A DNA stretch of 64,000 nucleotides from Chelatococcus asaccharovorans (GTDB lineage Bacteria; Pseudomonadota; Alphaproteobacteria; Rhizobiales; Beijerinckiaceae). Shown piece by piece: positions 53,326 to 61,412 of this stretch (the stretch's first letter is position 1; each line of letters opens with the position of its first letter). Below the pieces are notes generated by a model, which was given only the letters and a program-made list of their open reading frames with translations, made no database searches and was not told where the DNA came from. The translations under genes were made by a program, and so were the position numbers. The stretch covers positions 235,489-299,488 of the forward strand of contig NZ_QJJK01000011.1 in the NCBI RefSeq assembly GCF_003201475.1, in the 5' to 3' direction.

Positions 53326-53595
53326 TCAGTGGACGCTGATGGGCTCCAGATTATGCTCCCAGGCATTGGCGATCGCCGCATCACGGGAATCGGTCAGAAG
53401 GATGGGCGTCCCGTCCGCCCCAAGCAGGGCGAAAAGCTCGAGCCCCGGCTGAATCTCGGGCGCCTGGGGGAACAGCCGGTTGAATTCCTCGGAGCGAATC
53501 GCGCGCACATAGGCAACCTTGCCCTCGCCCGCAGCCGCGAGCGCATCGCTGTCCAGAACGTCGCCATTAAACTCAAACGCATCACTATGGGTCAT
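53326..53595 (-). CDS. DUF1150 family protein
   Basis: This 89-residue protein contains VAYVRAIRSEEFNRLFPQAPEIQPGLELFALLGADGTPILL (split over about 27-67) and DSRDAAIANAWEHNLEPISVH. This pattern is typical of DUF1150, found in alphaproteobacteria next to Hsp20 genes. CAGGAGG precedes ATG 53595. It lies 199 bp downstream of hsp20 on the same strand and is followed by a strong terminator, so the two are probably one heat-shock unit. No molecular role is known to me. Confidence 0.87.
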   Translation of the reverse strand: MTHSDAFEFNGDVLDSDALAAAGEGKVAYVRAIRSEEFNRLFPQAPEIQPGLELFALLGADGTPILLTDSRDAAIANAWEHNLEPISVH

Positions 53596-53657
53596 CGCGC
53601 CCTCCTGGGGGGTGCTCTGACAACGAGGTTGCTCAGAACACGCCCGAAGCTGTTGAT

Positions 53658-53713
53658 CTAGAGCGATTTCCGGTCTTTCGAGCGACCCGCTCGAGTGGGA
53701 AACGTTCCAGAGT
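53658..53713. repeat. CTAGAGCGATTTCCG intergenic repeat
   Basis: CTAGAGCGATTTCCGGTC followed by CGACCCGCTCGAGTGGG and AACGTTCCAGAG is another CTAGAG-type intergenic repeat, located between hsp20 and DUF1150. The exact right end is uncertain. Confidence 0.55.
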
Positions 53714-53794
53714 AGCGTTCGTTCACCTGCACAATTCGAGCCAACGTTTACAAAGGCTGCGCCCGAATCGTTCCCAAAACCCTAATTCACGACA

Positions 53795-54229
53795 TCATCC
53801 CCCATCGCGGGAGACAATGTCGATACGTCGGACGACGCGTTCGGATTCGGGTCGTACGAGGTCGACGGACAACAAGCCGTTCGAGAGATCCGCACCCATC
53901 ACTTCCATCCCGTCGGCAAGGAAGAACGTCCGCTGGAACTGCCTGGCGGCAATACCGCGATGCAGGAAATGCCGGGTGCGGTCATCCACCTGGCGGCCGC
54001 GGATGCAAAGCTGGTTCTCTTCAAGCGTGATCTCAAGCTGGTCCTGCGTGAAGCCAGCCACCGCGAGGGTTATGCGGAGTTTCTCCGGCTCATTGTCACA
54101 ACGCGGAACACGCTCGATGTTATAGGGCGGATAACCATCGGTCGCCGCTTTGGCGACCCGGTCTAACGCACGCTCGATCTCATCAAAGCCGAGCAGAAAT
54201 GGTGACGACAACGACGGTACCCTAGACAT
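53795..54229 (-). CDS. Hsp20 family small heat-shock protein
   Basis: A 144-residue alpha-crystallin-type chaperone (IbpA-like) that holds unfolding proteins. It has a short N-terminus (MSRVPSLSSPFLLGFDEIERAL), the crystallin domain from about residue 36 (NIERVPRCDNEPEKLRITLAVAGF) with RGIAARQFQRTFFL, and the conserved A-x-x-x-x-G-x-L-type end GADLSNGLLSVDL. The C-terminal IxI-type motif is represented by RRIDIVS. The upstream region has an RpoH-like promoter and a hairpin covering the start. Confidence 0.92.
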   Translation of the reverse strand: MSRVPSLSSPFLLGFDEIERALDRVAKAATDGYPPYNIERVPRCDNEPEKLRITLAVAGFTQDQLEITLEENQLCIRGRQVDDRTRHFLHRGIAARQFQRTFFLADGMEVMGADLSNGLLSVDLVRPESERVVRRIDIVSRDGG

Positions 54230-54232
54230 GAG

Positions 54233-54259
54233 CGAAGCCCTTTGTTGCGAGGCACTTCG
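54233..54259 (-). promoter_or_regulatory. Candidate RNA thermometer hairpin in the hsp20 leader
   Basis: In the minus-strand mRNA, CGAAG (from 54259) pairs with CUUCG (ending 54233). A further GC/GU pair zone around GUGCC/GGGC closes an ~11-nt loop. The AAAGGG that would serve as the ribosome site for ATG 54229 is in the 3' arm. Heat-melting leader hairpins (ROSE and FourU types) control rhizobial hsp20 genes; this is consistent with that but lacks the ROSE consensus, so the call is tentative. Confidence 0.4.
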
Positions 54260-54316
54260 TGGTGGAGCCCTTATGGCACTCCCATAACCGGGAAGCTCTT
54301 CCAGGTTACCCCAGCG

Positions 54317-54345
54317 ATATGGCGGCTCCCCTCCAAAGGGTCAAG
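54317..54345 (-). promoter_or_regulatory. Candidate RpoH-type promoter of hsp20
   Basis: On the minus strand CTTGAC (54345-54340), a 17-bp spacer and CCATAT (54322-54317) match the alphaproteobacterial heat-shock sigma pattern (CTTGAC, 17-18 bp, CYTAT-like). Transcription would begin about 80 nt before the hsp20 start. The rest of 54346-54636 shows no gene. Confidence 0.55.
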
Positions 54346-54636
54346 GGTTGTCCAGCTGAAGGCCGCTTCACGCGAACGATGGGGAAAAGCTCCGCGACGG
54401 CAAAGGCCATCGGATCTCCCGTTATCCCCTTATTCGGGCACGGGGATGTCGCGGCGGCTGCGGAGGCTCGCGCCAGCCTTCATATTCGCCGTGCGTCGGG
54501 GGCCGATCTCGACGGGGCGGCAGCGGATCCGGTGGGGGCGTGAGCCATGCACAAGGTCATGAAGCCATCGCCAAACGGGGCTTCACGCGTCGATCGCGAC
54601 GCATCCGGACTGCTGGGTGAGATGCGAAGGAGGAGA

Positions 54637-54712
<76 letters not shown>

Positions 54713-54818
54713 ATTAACTCTCGGCGTGACGTTGGGACGTCCGCCCGGTTCGCTCACAAAGGCTAGGCGCCTAAAAAATGAGCAAATCCGCGAGATACAA
54801 TACCGATAACAAAAACGA

Positions 54819-54894
<76 letters not shown>

Positions 54895-54979
54895 GCTCGT
54901 CTCAGGCAGCGTTTGGGGACGCTTGCCAAAGGCCGCCAAATCAGCGGCCCGTGTCTATAATCACGTCCTGAGACGTTTC

Positions 54980-55360
54980 TCAAGTCTCTTCATCGTCGGC
55001 AATGTCGCCATCGATCAGATCGCTGACATCATCGTCGGATTCCTCATCCTCGGCGAGGAATGTCTCATCTTCCTCGATGTCGTCATCGAGTTCGATATCG
55101 TCGTCGGCAGGCAGGTTCTTGCCGACTTCGGCCTCGTCCGCCTCCTCGAGGGAAACGATCTCGACCGCATCGCTGGCAGCGGGCGTATCGTCCTCATCAT
55201 CGTTCGAAGGCCGGCTTGCGGACTTCGCTTGGGGTTCGAAAACCGAACGCGGGAACGATTCGCCCGTGAAGGGGGACACAATCGGATCCTTGTTCAGATC
55301 GTAGAATTTGCGGCCTGTGGTCGGGCAGACGCGCTTGGTGCCGAGTTCCGGTTTCGCCAC
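54980..55360 (-). CDS. TIGR02300 family (FYDLN acid domain) protein
   Basis: A 126-residue protein. The conserved N-terminus reads MAKPELGTKRVCPTTGRKFYDLNKDPIVSP, giving the family its FYDLN name. The rest is an extremely acidic, disordered tail (DDDIELDDDIEEDE and similar). Usually found divergent from aroA in Hyphomicrobiales, as here. The single Cys makes a zinc site on its own unlikely. The function is unknown. Confidence 0.92.
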   Translation of the reverse strand: MAKPELGTKRVCPTTGRKFYDLNKDPIVSPFTGESFPRSVFEPQAKSASRPSNDDEDDTPAASDAVEIVSLEEADEAEVGKNLPADDDIELDDDIEEDETFLAEDEESDDDVSDLIDGDIADDEET

Positions 55361-55586
55361 GGTATCGCACTCTCGCCGATGGAAATGAAGCGCTCCCGTT
55401 AGTCGGGGCTCCGGCCCCTGTCAAACTGAAAACGCGTTCGGACGCATATTTTAGCGTGGAAGGGCAGGAAACGCCTCTTCGGCACCCCCATCGAGGTGAC
55501 GGTTGCACAGTCCCGTGATAGGCAATGGCCCACGTGGCGGGCACCTGCTCGCCGTCGGATCCACCCTCACCGAGATCTGTGCCGCC

Positions 55587-56936
55587 GTGTCGTCCCATTC
55601 GAGCCCCACTCCCCTCGCCGCGCGCGCCTCCCAAGCCCTGCGTGGTCGCATTTCGATCCCCGGCGACAAGTCCATTTCGCATCGGGCGCTGATCTTTGGG
55701 CTCCTCAGCGTGGGTGAGACGCAGATCACGCGCCTCCTGGAGGGGGACGACGTGCTGCGCACGGCTGCCGCTGTCAAGGCGCTTGGCGCCACTGTGGAGC
55801 ACACCGGCGAGGGCGCCTGGACCGTCAGGGGTGTCGGCATCGGCGGTCTCGTCCAGCCCGCCGAAGTGCTCGACTTCGGCAATGCCGGCACGGGCTCGCG
55901 CCTCATGATGGGCGTGGTGGGCTCGCATCCCATCACCACCACGATCGACGGCGATGCCTCGCTGCGCAAACGTCCCATGCGGCGTATTCTCGACCCGCTG
56001 GAGATGATGGGGGCCACCGTCGTCGCCGAGGAACCGGGCGGCCGCTGCCCGATCACGCTGCGCGGCGCGGCAGAGATGATCCCGATCACCTATCAGACAC
56101 CCGTGCCATCGGCCCAGATCAAGTCGGCGGTTCTGCTCGCGGGCCTCAATGCACCGGGCACGACCACCGTCATCGAGCAGGAAGCCTCGCGTGACCATAC
56201 CGAGCGCATGCTGCGCCATTTTGGCGCGGAGGTCGTGGTTGAACCGCACGGGACCCACGGGCGCCGCGTCTCCCTGACCGGCCAGCCGGAGTTGCACGCG
56301 GCCCCGGTCGCGGTGCCCGCCGATCCGTCTTCCGCCGCCTTTCCGCTCGTCGCTGCCCTGGTGGTGCCGGGGTCCGAGGTGGTGCTCGAAGGCGTGATGG
56401 CCAATCCCTTGCGCACCGGTCTGGTGACCACGCTCCTGGAGATGGGCGCCGATATCACGCTGCGTGATCGCCGGGCCGACGGCGGCGAGGAGGTCGCGGA
56501 CCTCGACGTGCGCTTCAGCGCTCTGAAGGGCGTGGACGTTCCGGCCGAGCGCGCGCCCTCGATGATCGACGAATATCCGATCCTCGCCGTCGCGGCGGCC
56601 TTCGCCAGTGGCGAGACGCGCATGCGCGGCCTGGCCGAATTGCGTGTGAAGGAGTCGGACCGTCTGGCCGCCGTCGCCGACGGCCTGGCCGCGGCCGGCA
56701 TCAAGGCCCGCATCGAGGGCGATGACCTGATCGTGGAAGGCACCGGCGGCACGGGCGCCGGCGTCCGTGGAGGCGGCACCGCCGCCACCCACCTCGACCA
56801 CCGCATCGCGATGGCGTTCCTCGTGCTCGGGCTCGGGGCGAAGGAAGGCATGGCAATCGACGACGCGGGCATGATCGCCACAAGCTTCCCGAGCTTCATA
56901 CCGCTGATGCGCCGGCTCGGCGCCGACCTGGGCTAG
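55587..56936 (+). CDS. aroA: 3-phosphoshikimate 1-carboxyvinyltransferase (EPSP synthase), class II
   Basis: A 449-residue enzyme joining PEP and shikimate 3-phosphate in the shikimate pathway. GTG 55587 ([13 protein letters not shown]) is the likely start; TTG 55503 is an in-frame alternative without support. Motifs are [13 protein letters not shown] (26-38), [47 protein letters not shown] and [10 protein letters not shown]. Blocks match the CP4-type (class II) enzymes. At the position of the CP4 Ala100 that gives glyphosate tolerance, this protein has Gly101 (GNAGTGSRL), the state expected in sensitive enzymes (inference). It is followed by cmk after 5 bp. Confidence 0.95.
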   Translation: MSSHSSPTPLAARASQALRGRISIPGDKSISHRALIFGLLSVGETQITRLLEGDDVLRTAAAVKALGATVEHTGEGAWTVRGVGIGGLVQPAEVLDFGNAGTGSRLMMGVVGSHPITTTIDGDASLRKRPMRRILDPLEMMGATVVAEEPGGRCPITLRGAAEMIPITYQTPVPSAQIKSAVLLAGLNAPGTTTVIEQEASRDHTERMLRHFGAEVVVEPHGTHGRRVSLTGQPELHAAPVAVPADPSSAAFPLVAALVVPGSEVVLEGVMANPLRTGLVTTLLEMGADITLRDRRADGGEEVADLDVRFSALKGVDVPAERAPSMIDEYPILAVAAAFASGETRMRGLAELRVKESDRLAAVADGLAAAGIKARIEGDDLIVEGTGGTGAGVRGGGTAATHLDHRIAMAFLVLGLGAKEGMAIDDAGMIATSFPSFIPLMRRLGADLG

Positions 56937-56941
56937 CGGCG

Positions 56942-57586
56942 GTGATCCTGGCGATCGACGGCCCGGCCGCATCCGGCAAAGGCACCCTCGCCAAGCGGCT
57001 TGCCGCCCATTTCGGCCTTCCGCATCTCGATACGGGGCTCCTCTACCGGGGTGTGGCCATGGCGCTGCTCGACCGCGGCGACGCCCTCAGTGACGAGGCT
57101 GCCGCCGAACGGGCGGCGCAGGTCCTAGCGCCGGCACTTCTCGATGATCCGCGGCTGCGTGAGCGGGCGATGGGAGAGGCCGCCTCGGTGGTGGCCGCGC
57201 AGCCGCGCGTGCGCGCCGCGCTCATCGCCTTTCAGCGCGCCTTCGCTGCGACGCCCGGCGGCGCGGTTCTCGATGGTCGCGACATCGGCACCGTGATCTG
57301 CCCGGAGGCGGATGTGAAGCTCTTCGTGACCGCGAGCCCCGAAGTCAGGGCAATGCGGCGCGCGCTTGAGCTGCGCACGCGGGGGCAGCCGGCGGACGAG
57401 GCTGAAATTCTCGCCGACATTCGCATTCGCGACGCACGTGATGCAGGGCGCGCGGACGCACCTTTACGGGCGGCGCCAGATGCGGAGCTGCTGGACACCT
57501 CCGACCTTTCGATTGATGAAGTTTTCACCAAAGCTTTGGCGCTCATTGCGCCGGCAATTCGGGATTGCACACACACAAGGGCGTGA
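56942..57586 (+). CDS. cmk: Cytidylate kinase
   Basis: A 214-residue (d)CMP kinase starting with GTG 56942, 5 bp after aroA. P-loop [14 protein letters not shown] (7-20), CMP-binding [14 protein letters not shown], and [19 protein letters not shown] are family marks, with the R-rich lid [15 protein letters not shown]. In many Hyphomicrobiales rpsA (ribosomal S1) follows cmk; here a DUF1194 gene follows instead. Confidence 0.95.
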   Translation: MILAIDGPAASGKGTLAKRLAAHFGLPHLDTGLLYRGVAMALLDRGDALSDEAAAERAAQVLAPALLDDPRLRERAMGEAASVVAAQPRVRAALIAFQRAFAATPGGAVLDGRDIGTVICPEADVKLFVTASPEVRAMRRALELRTRGQPADEAEILADIRIRDARDAGRADAPLRAAPDAELLDTSDLSIDEVFTKALALIAPAIRDCTHTRA

Positions 57587-57682
57587 TCGATAAGGCCAAG
57601 CTGCCTCAAGCAACTTGGCGTCGTCTGCCGTTGGTGTCACACTATCGTCTTTCGCCTCAACAATGACTTGAGGGCGGGCACG

Positions 57683-58597
57683 ATGTTGGCACGTGTATGC
57701 GAGAAGCTGCGGCTTGGCAGCTTGTTCCTCACGGGTGGTCTGATTGCCTGTGGGATGATCGGCCTGAGGGTCGACACGGCACAGGCGGCCGAGCAGGAGG
57801 TTGATCTCGCGCTCGTCCTGGCCGTCGACATATCCTACTCCATGGACGAAGACGAGCAAAAACTGCAGCGACAGGGCTATATGGATGCCTTGCGCTCCCG
57901 TGAGGTGCTCGAGGCAATCGGCAAGGGCGCCGTCGGCCGCATCGCCATCACCTATGTGGAATGGGCGGGCCAGCGCAGTCAGGACGTGATCGTGCCCTGG
58001 CGGATCATCGAAGGACCGGAGAGCGCGGATTCCTTCGTCGAAGTCCTCGCGCAAGCACCGATACGGCGCGCCTTTCGCACGTCGATCTCCGGCGGCATCG
58101 ACTTCTCTGCCGCGCTGTTCAATGCTGCCGGACTCAAGGCGATGCGGCGGGTGATCGATGTATCGGGCGACGGGCCCAACAACGAGGGACGCGCCGTGAC
58201 GGACGCGCGGGACGAGGCGATCGCGCAGGGCATCACCATCAACGGCCTGCCGATCCTGCTCAAGCGGCCGGGCTATACCGACATCTCCGATCTCGACGGC
58301 TACTACCGCGACTGCGTCATCGGCGGCGTGGGCGCCTTCATGGTGCAGGTGCGCGAATTACAGCAGTTCAGCCATGTGATCCGCACCAAGCTCGTGACCG
58401 AGATCGCCGACAGCGACGAGACGCCAAAGAATGAGTTCGGCCGGATCGCGCCCTTGATCCAGCAGGCCGGCATCGTCGCACCGACGCCGCAGTTCGCCCA
58501 GGCCCAGCCGCGCGTAGAGCGCGCTCCGGCGACCGGCCAGGGGCGTACGGGATGCCTTGTCGGTGAGCGCATGTGGAACCAACGCATGGGGAACTGA
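57683..58597 (+). CDS. DUF1194 domain (VWA-like) secreted protein
   Basis: A 304-residue exported protein from ATG 57683. The signal sequence includes LFLTGGLIACGMIGL, with cleavage near TAQA-A. The mature part has the DUF1194/von Willebrand A-like fold with a MIDAS pattern DISYSMDEDE (Asp49, Ser51, Ser53), SISGGIDFSAAL as the conserved Thr/Ser loop, and RVIDVSGDGPNNEG carrying the second metal-loop Asp. Its role is not known to me; periplasmic protein-interaction with metal is a plausible guess. The C-terminal ~55 residues (QAQPRVERAPATGQ...) look disordered. Confidence 0.88.
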   Translation: MLARVCEKLRLGSLFLTGGLIACGMIGLRVDTAQAAEQEVDLALVLAVDISYSMDEDEQKLQRQGYMDALRSREVLEAIGKGAVGRIAITYVEWAGQRSQDVIVPWRIIEGPESADSFVEVLAQAPIRRAFRTSISGGIDFSAALFNAAGLKAMRRVIDVSGDGPNNEGRAVTDARDEAIAQGITINGLPILLKRPGYTDISDLDGYYRDCVIGGVGAFMVQVRELQQFSHVIRTKLVTEIADSDETPKNEFGRIAPLIQQAGIVAPTPQFAQAQPRVERAPATGQGRTGCLVGERMWNQRMGN

Positions 58598-58602
58598 GTT
58601 AG

Positions 58603-58674
58603 GCCATTCCGGGCGCGAGCGTAGCGACGAGCCCAGAAGCCATGATCACCGTGCTTCGCCGCTTCCGGGATGAC
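58603..58674. repeat. Truncated CATGAACAC-family palindrome, copy D
   Basis: CCATTCCGGG, GCGAGCGTAGCGACGAGCCC, CCATGATCACCG and GCTTCGCCGCTTCCGGGATGAC are the outer parts of the family, joined with an internal deletion. Starts 6 bp after the DUF1194 stop and runs into the 22-bp tandem array. Confidence 0.7.
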
Positions 58675-58750
58675 TTGAGAAGCCCTTCGGGATGACTTCG
58701 GGAACCCTTCGGGATGACTTTGGGAACCCTTGGGGATGACTTTGGGAACC
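58667..58750. repeat. 22-bp tandem repeat, four units
   Basis: Units at 58667, 58689, 58711 and 58733 (the last 18 bp) start GGGATGACTT and continue GGGAACCCTT with few changes; the first unit is the most diverged. The unit appears derived from the terminal CGGGATGAC of the adjacent palindrome. No spacers of variable sequence, so not CRISPR. Confidence 0.88.
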
Positions 58751-58760
58751 GCCGTCGCCG

Positions 58761-58933
58761 ATCCCTCCCCTTCAGGGGAGGGTGGCCTCGCGCCAAGCGA
58801 GGTCGGGTAGGGTTCGCGAGGCCGGGAACGATGCTCCAATGGCCATGCAGGCATTACCGCCGAACGGGTCGGCACGGGGGGCACGTTTCCCCACCCGGCG
58901 CCTGCGGCGCCACCCTCCCCTGAAGGGGAGGGA
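58761..58933. repeat. ~173-bp composite palindromic element, copy 2
   Basis: It begins ATCCCTCCCCTTCAGGGG and ends CCTTGAAGG-type inverted hairpin GGGGAGGGAT; inner arms GCCTCGCGCCAAGCGAGG and GGCGCCTGCGGCGCC. The middle matches that of copy 1 (AGGCCGGGA, ATGCTCC, GGCC-TGCA, CCG...GGTC-GGCA in order). The DNA on to panC holds only a short partial CTAGAG-type fragment. Confidence 0.87.
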
Positions 58934-58962
58934 TAGGCGCGGTGAATGAGGAAACGTCGCCT

Positions 58963-58993
58963 CGAGCAAGTCCGTCCTTTGGGCCCGCTCGCA
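58963..58993. repeat. Partial copy of the CTAGAG-family element
   Basis: GAGCAAGTCCGTCCTTTGGG and CCGCTC match the first ~40 bp of the 43562 element with a small deletion. It lies just before the panC stop. Confidence 0.5.
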
Positions 58994-59001
58994 AGAAGCC
59001 A

Positions 59002-59877
59002 TCAAGCGCCCCGCGGCGGCACAGCGATGTTGTCGATCAATCGCGTCTTGCCGAGATAGGCGGCCACCAGCAGCCGACCGGGGCGGTCAGCCCGGCCCAT
59101 GGGCTCTAGAGTGTCAGCGTCCACGAAAGCGAGATACTGCACCGGCCCGAAGCCGGCCTCACCCAGACGGCCCATCCCGGCCTCCAGCAAGGGCGCGGCG
59201 TCCTGTCCAGCCTGAAGCTTTGCCGCGATCTCATCGAGAAGCGCATGGAGCAGCGGGGCGACCGCGCGTTCCGCCGGCGTGAGATAGGCATTGCGCGACG
59301 ACAGGGCGAGGCCGTCGGCCTCGCGGATCGTCGGCACGCCATGGATCTCGACCGGAATGTCGAGATCGCGCACGAACCGCTTGATCACCTGGAGCTGCTG
59401 GTAGTCCTTCTCGCCGAACAGCGCGACATCCGGCAGCGCCTGCATGAGGAGCTTGGTGACCACCGTAGCGACCCCGGCGAAATGCCCGGGACGATAGGCA
59501 CCGCACAGCCCCTCTGTCAGCCCCGCCACGCTCACGGTTGTCGCAAAGCCTGACGGGTACATCGTCTCGACCGTCGGCAGGAAGACCGCGCTGGCGCCGG
59601 CGCTCGCGAGCTTGGCAAGGTCGCCGTCCCGGTCACGCGGATAGCGCGCGAAGTCCTCGTTCGGCCCGAACTGGGTGGGATTGACGAAGATCGTCGCTAT
59701 CGCCCGGTCGGCGCGCTTGCGGCCTTCGCGGACAAGCTGGAGATGGCCCTCATGCAACGCCCCCATGGTCGGCACGAGAGCAACCGTCTCGCCCGCGGCG
59801 CGATAGCCCCGCACGATGGCGCGCAATGCCGCGACGGTCTCGGCAATCGCTGGCTGTGATGGCAAGGCTGCACTCAT
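59002..59877 (-). CDS. panC: Pantothenate synthetase
   Basis: A 291-residue ATP-dependent ligase joining pantoate and beta-alanine, the last step to pantothenate. ATG 59877 (MSAALPSQPAIAETV). The HIGH-like nucleotide motif is PTMGALHEGHLQLV (about 36-49), with FVNPTQFGPNEDFARYPRD, GLTEGLCGAYRPGHFAGVATVV, LFGEKDYQQLQVI and the lid SSRNAYL. It starts 15 bp after panB, as in the usual panBC operon. Confidence 0.96.
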   Translation of the reverse strand: MSAALPSQPAIAETVAALRAIVRGYRAAGETVALVPTMGALHEGHLQLVREGRKRADRAIATIFVNPTQFGPNEDFARYPRDRDGDLAKLASAGASAVFLPTVETMYPSGFATTVSVAGLTEGLCGAYRPGHFAGVATVVTKLLMQALPDVALFGEKDYQQLQVIKRFVRDLDIPVEIHGVPTIREADGLALSSRNAYLTPAERAVAPLLHALLDEIAAKLQAGQDAAPLLEAGMGRLGEAGFGPVQYLAFVDADTLEPMGRADRPGRLLVAAYLGKTRLIDNIAVPPRGA

Positions 59878-59892
59878 GATGGGATCATCCAA

Positions 59893-60825
59893 CTATTTGG
59901 AAGGCTTGGGAGAAGGCTTGGCAGACGACTTGGCAGACGACTTGGCAGGAGCCTTCGCTGGGGCTGTGGTATTGCGCAGAGGCTTGACCTTCGCGGAGGC
60001 TTTGGCCGGCACCACGCCGAAGCAATGCTCCGGCGCGGGAAACTGGTGGGCACGCACCTCGCGCGCATAGGCGGCGATGGCCTCGGCGGCGGCTGCGCCC
60101 AGGTCGGCGTAGCGCTTCACGAATTTCGGCGTGAATTCGCCATAGAGCCCGAGAATGTCCTCGCTCACCAGGATCTGGCCTTGGGCTGCCGGCGTGGCGC
60201 CGATCCCGATCACCGGTGCCGCGAGATCCGCCGCAATGGCCCGCGCCAAAGGCTCGACGGTGCCTTCCAGAACCACGGCAAAGGCCCCGGCGGCGGCGAT
60301 CGCCTCCGCGTCCCGGCGAATTGCCTCGGCCATCGCCTCGTCGCGCCCCTGCACGCGAAAGCCCCCGTGGCTGTGCACCGACTGCGGCTTGAGGCCGACA
60401 TGGCCCAGCACCGGGATGCCGCGCGCGACGAGGAAGGCGACCGTCTCGGCCATCTCCACCCCGCCCTCGAGCTTGACGGCCGCGCAGCCCGTCTCGGCCA
60501 TGATGCGGGCGGCATTGCGAAAGGCGATCTCGCGCGATTCCTGATAGCTGCCGAAGGGCATGTCGACGACGACGCAGGCACGCGAGGCGCCGCGCATCAC
60601 GGCCTGGCCGTGGGCGATCATCATGTCGAGGGTGACGCCAAGCGTCGAGTCCAGGCCATAGACCACCATCCCCAGCGAATCGCCGACGAGGATCAGGTCG
60701 CAATGGGGATCGAGAAGCTTCGCCATCGGCATCGTATAGGCCGTCAGGGCGACGATCGGATCATCGGCGCTGCGCGCGCTGATGTCCTTCGTCGATATCC
60801 GACGGTCGCGGCTCGCCGCACTCAT
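59893..60825 (-). CDS. panB: 3-methyl-2-oxobutanoate hydroxymethyltransferase with basic C-terminal tail
   Basis: PanB converts alpha-ketoisovalerate and methylene-tetrahydrofolate to ketopantoate. Core motifs: [27 protein letters not shown] (metal-binding Asp49), [23 protein letters not shown] and [16 protein letters not shown]. The core ends around residue 274 ([10 protein letters not shown]). A further 36 residues form a Lys/Ala/Pro/Ser tail with nine lysines in an AK-x-x repeat, unlike standard PanB of about 265-275 residues. The tail's DNA contains a 12-bp repeated unit, pointing to slippage growth. It is cotranscribed with panC. Confidence 0.95.
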   Translation of the reverse strand: MSAASRDRRISTKDISARSADDPIVALTAYTMPMAKLLDPHCDLILVGDSLGMVVYGLDSTLGVTLDMMIAHGQAVMRGASRACVVVDMPFGSYQESREIAFRNAARIMAETGCAAVKLEGGVEMAETVAFLVARGIPVLGHVGLKPQSVHSHGGFRVQGRDEAMAEAIRRDAEAIAAAGAFAVVLEGTVEPLARAIAADLAAPVIGIGATPAAQGQILVSEDILGLYGEFTPKFVKRYADLGAAAAEAIAAYAREVRAHQFPAPEHCFGVVPAKASAKVKPLRNTTAPAKAPAKSSAKSSAKPSPKPSK

Positions 60826-61025
60826 CCTCGCCTCCCCAAGATTTGCCGACTAAAGTCGTACGGCCTTTTAGAGCATCGGGCCCGAACCTGTGAAGTCGTT
60901 TCCGGCACATCGCGCGGTCGGTCAGTGCCGCGGGGCGAGGAGCGCAGGCTGTCATCGTTTCCCTCCGGGACGAGCGGGGCTATCCTCTTCCTGATTCCAC
61001 GCTCCCTCGCTTCAATGGACATCCC

Positions 61026-61409
61026 ATGCGTCGCACTGCCATCGCTCTTGTCGCCCATGATGCCAAGAAGGACGCGATGGCTGAATTCGCGGCCACCCAT
61101 CGGCTCAAGCTGTCGGCCTGCGACCTCTTCGCGACCGGCACGACCGGCGCGCGCGTCATCGAGCGCTGCCCGGAGCTTCAGGTCAAACGCCTGAAGAGCG
61201 GCCCTCTCGGCGGCGACCAGCAGATTGGCGCCCTCATCGCCGAGGGCCGCATCGATGCGTTGATCTTCTTCGTCGATCCCCTCTCGCCGATGCCCCACGA
61301 CGTCGACGTGAAGGCCCTGACCCGGCTCGGCCTCGTCTACGACATCGCCATGGCGCTCAATCCCGTCACGGCGGAGATGGTGCTCGCGATGATCGAGCCC
61401 CTGACCTGA
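61026..61409 (+). CDS. mgsA: Methylglyoxal synthase
   Basis: A 127-residue enzyme that converts dihydroxyacetone phosphate to methylglyoxal and phosphate, a bypass of lower glycolysis. The catalytic Asp64 is in [10 protein letters not shown], with phosphate-site LFATGTTG and the C-terminal [18 protein letters not shown] containing Asp84 and His91. The length is close to that of E. coli MgsA minus a few residues. It converges with hrpB with only 3 bp between stop codons. Confidence 0.93.
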   Translation: MRRTAIALVAHDAKKDAMAEFAATHRLKLSACDLFATGTTGARVIERCPELQVKRLKSGPLGGDQQIGALIAEGRIDALIFFVDPLSPMPHDVDVKALTRLGLVYDIAMALNPVTAEMVLAMIEPLT

Positions 61410-61412
61410 GGT

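Noticed and set aside
54242..54562. 106-aa plus-strand frame upstream of the tRNA-Ala genes
   Set aside because: It runs antisense through the hsp20 promoter and leader, with no family likeness or ribosome site.
58667..58750. Direct repeats that could suggest a CRISPR array
   Set aside because: Units are contiguous 22-mers without variable spacers, and no cas gene is present.
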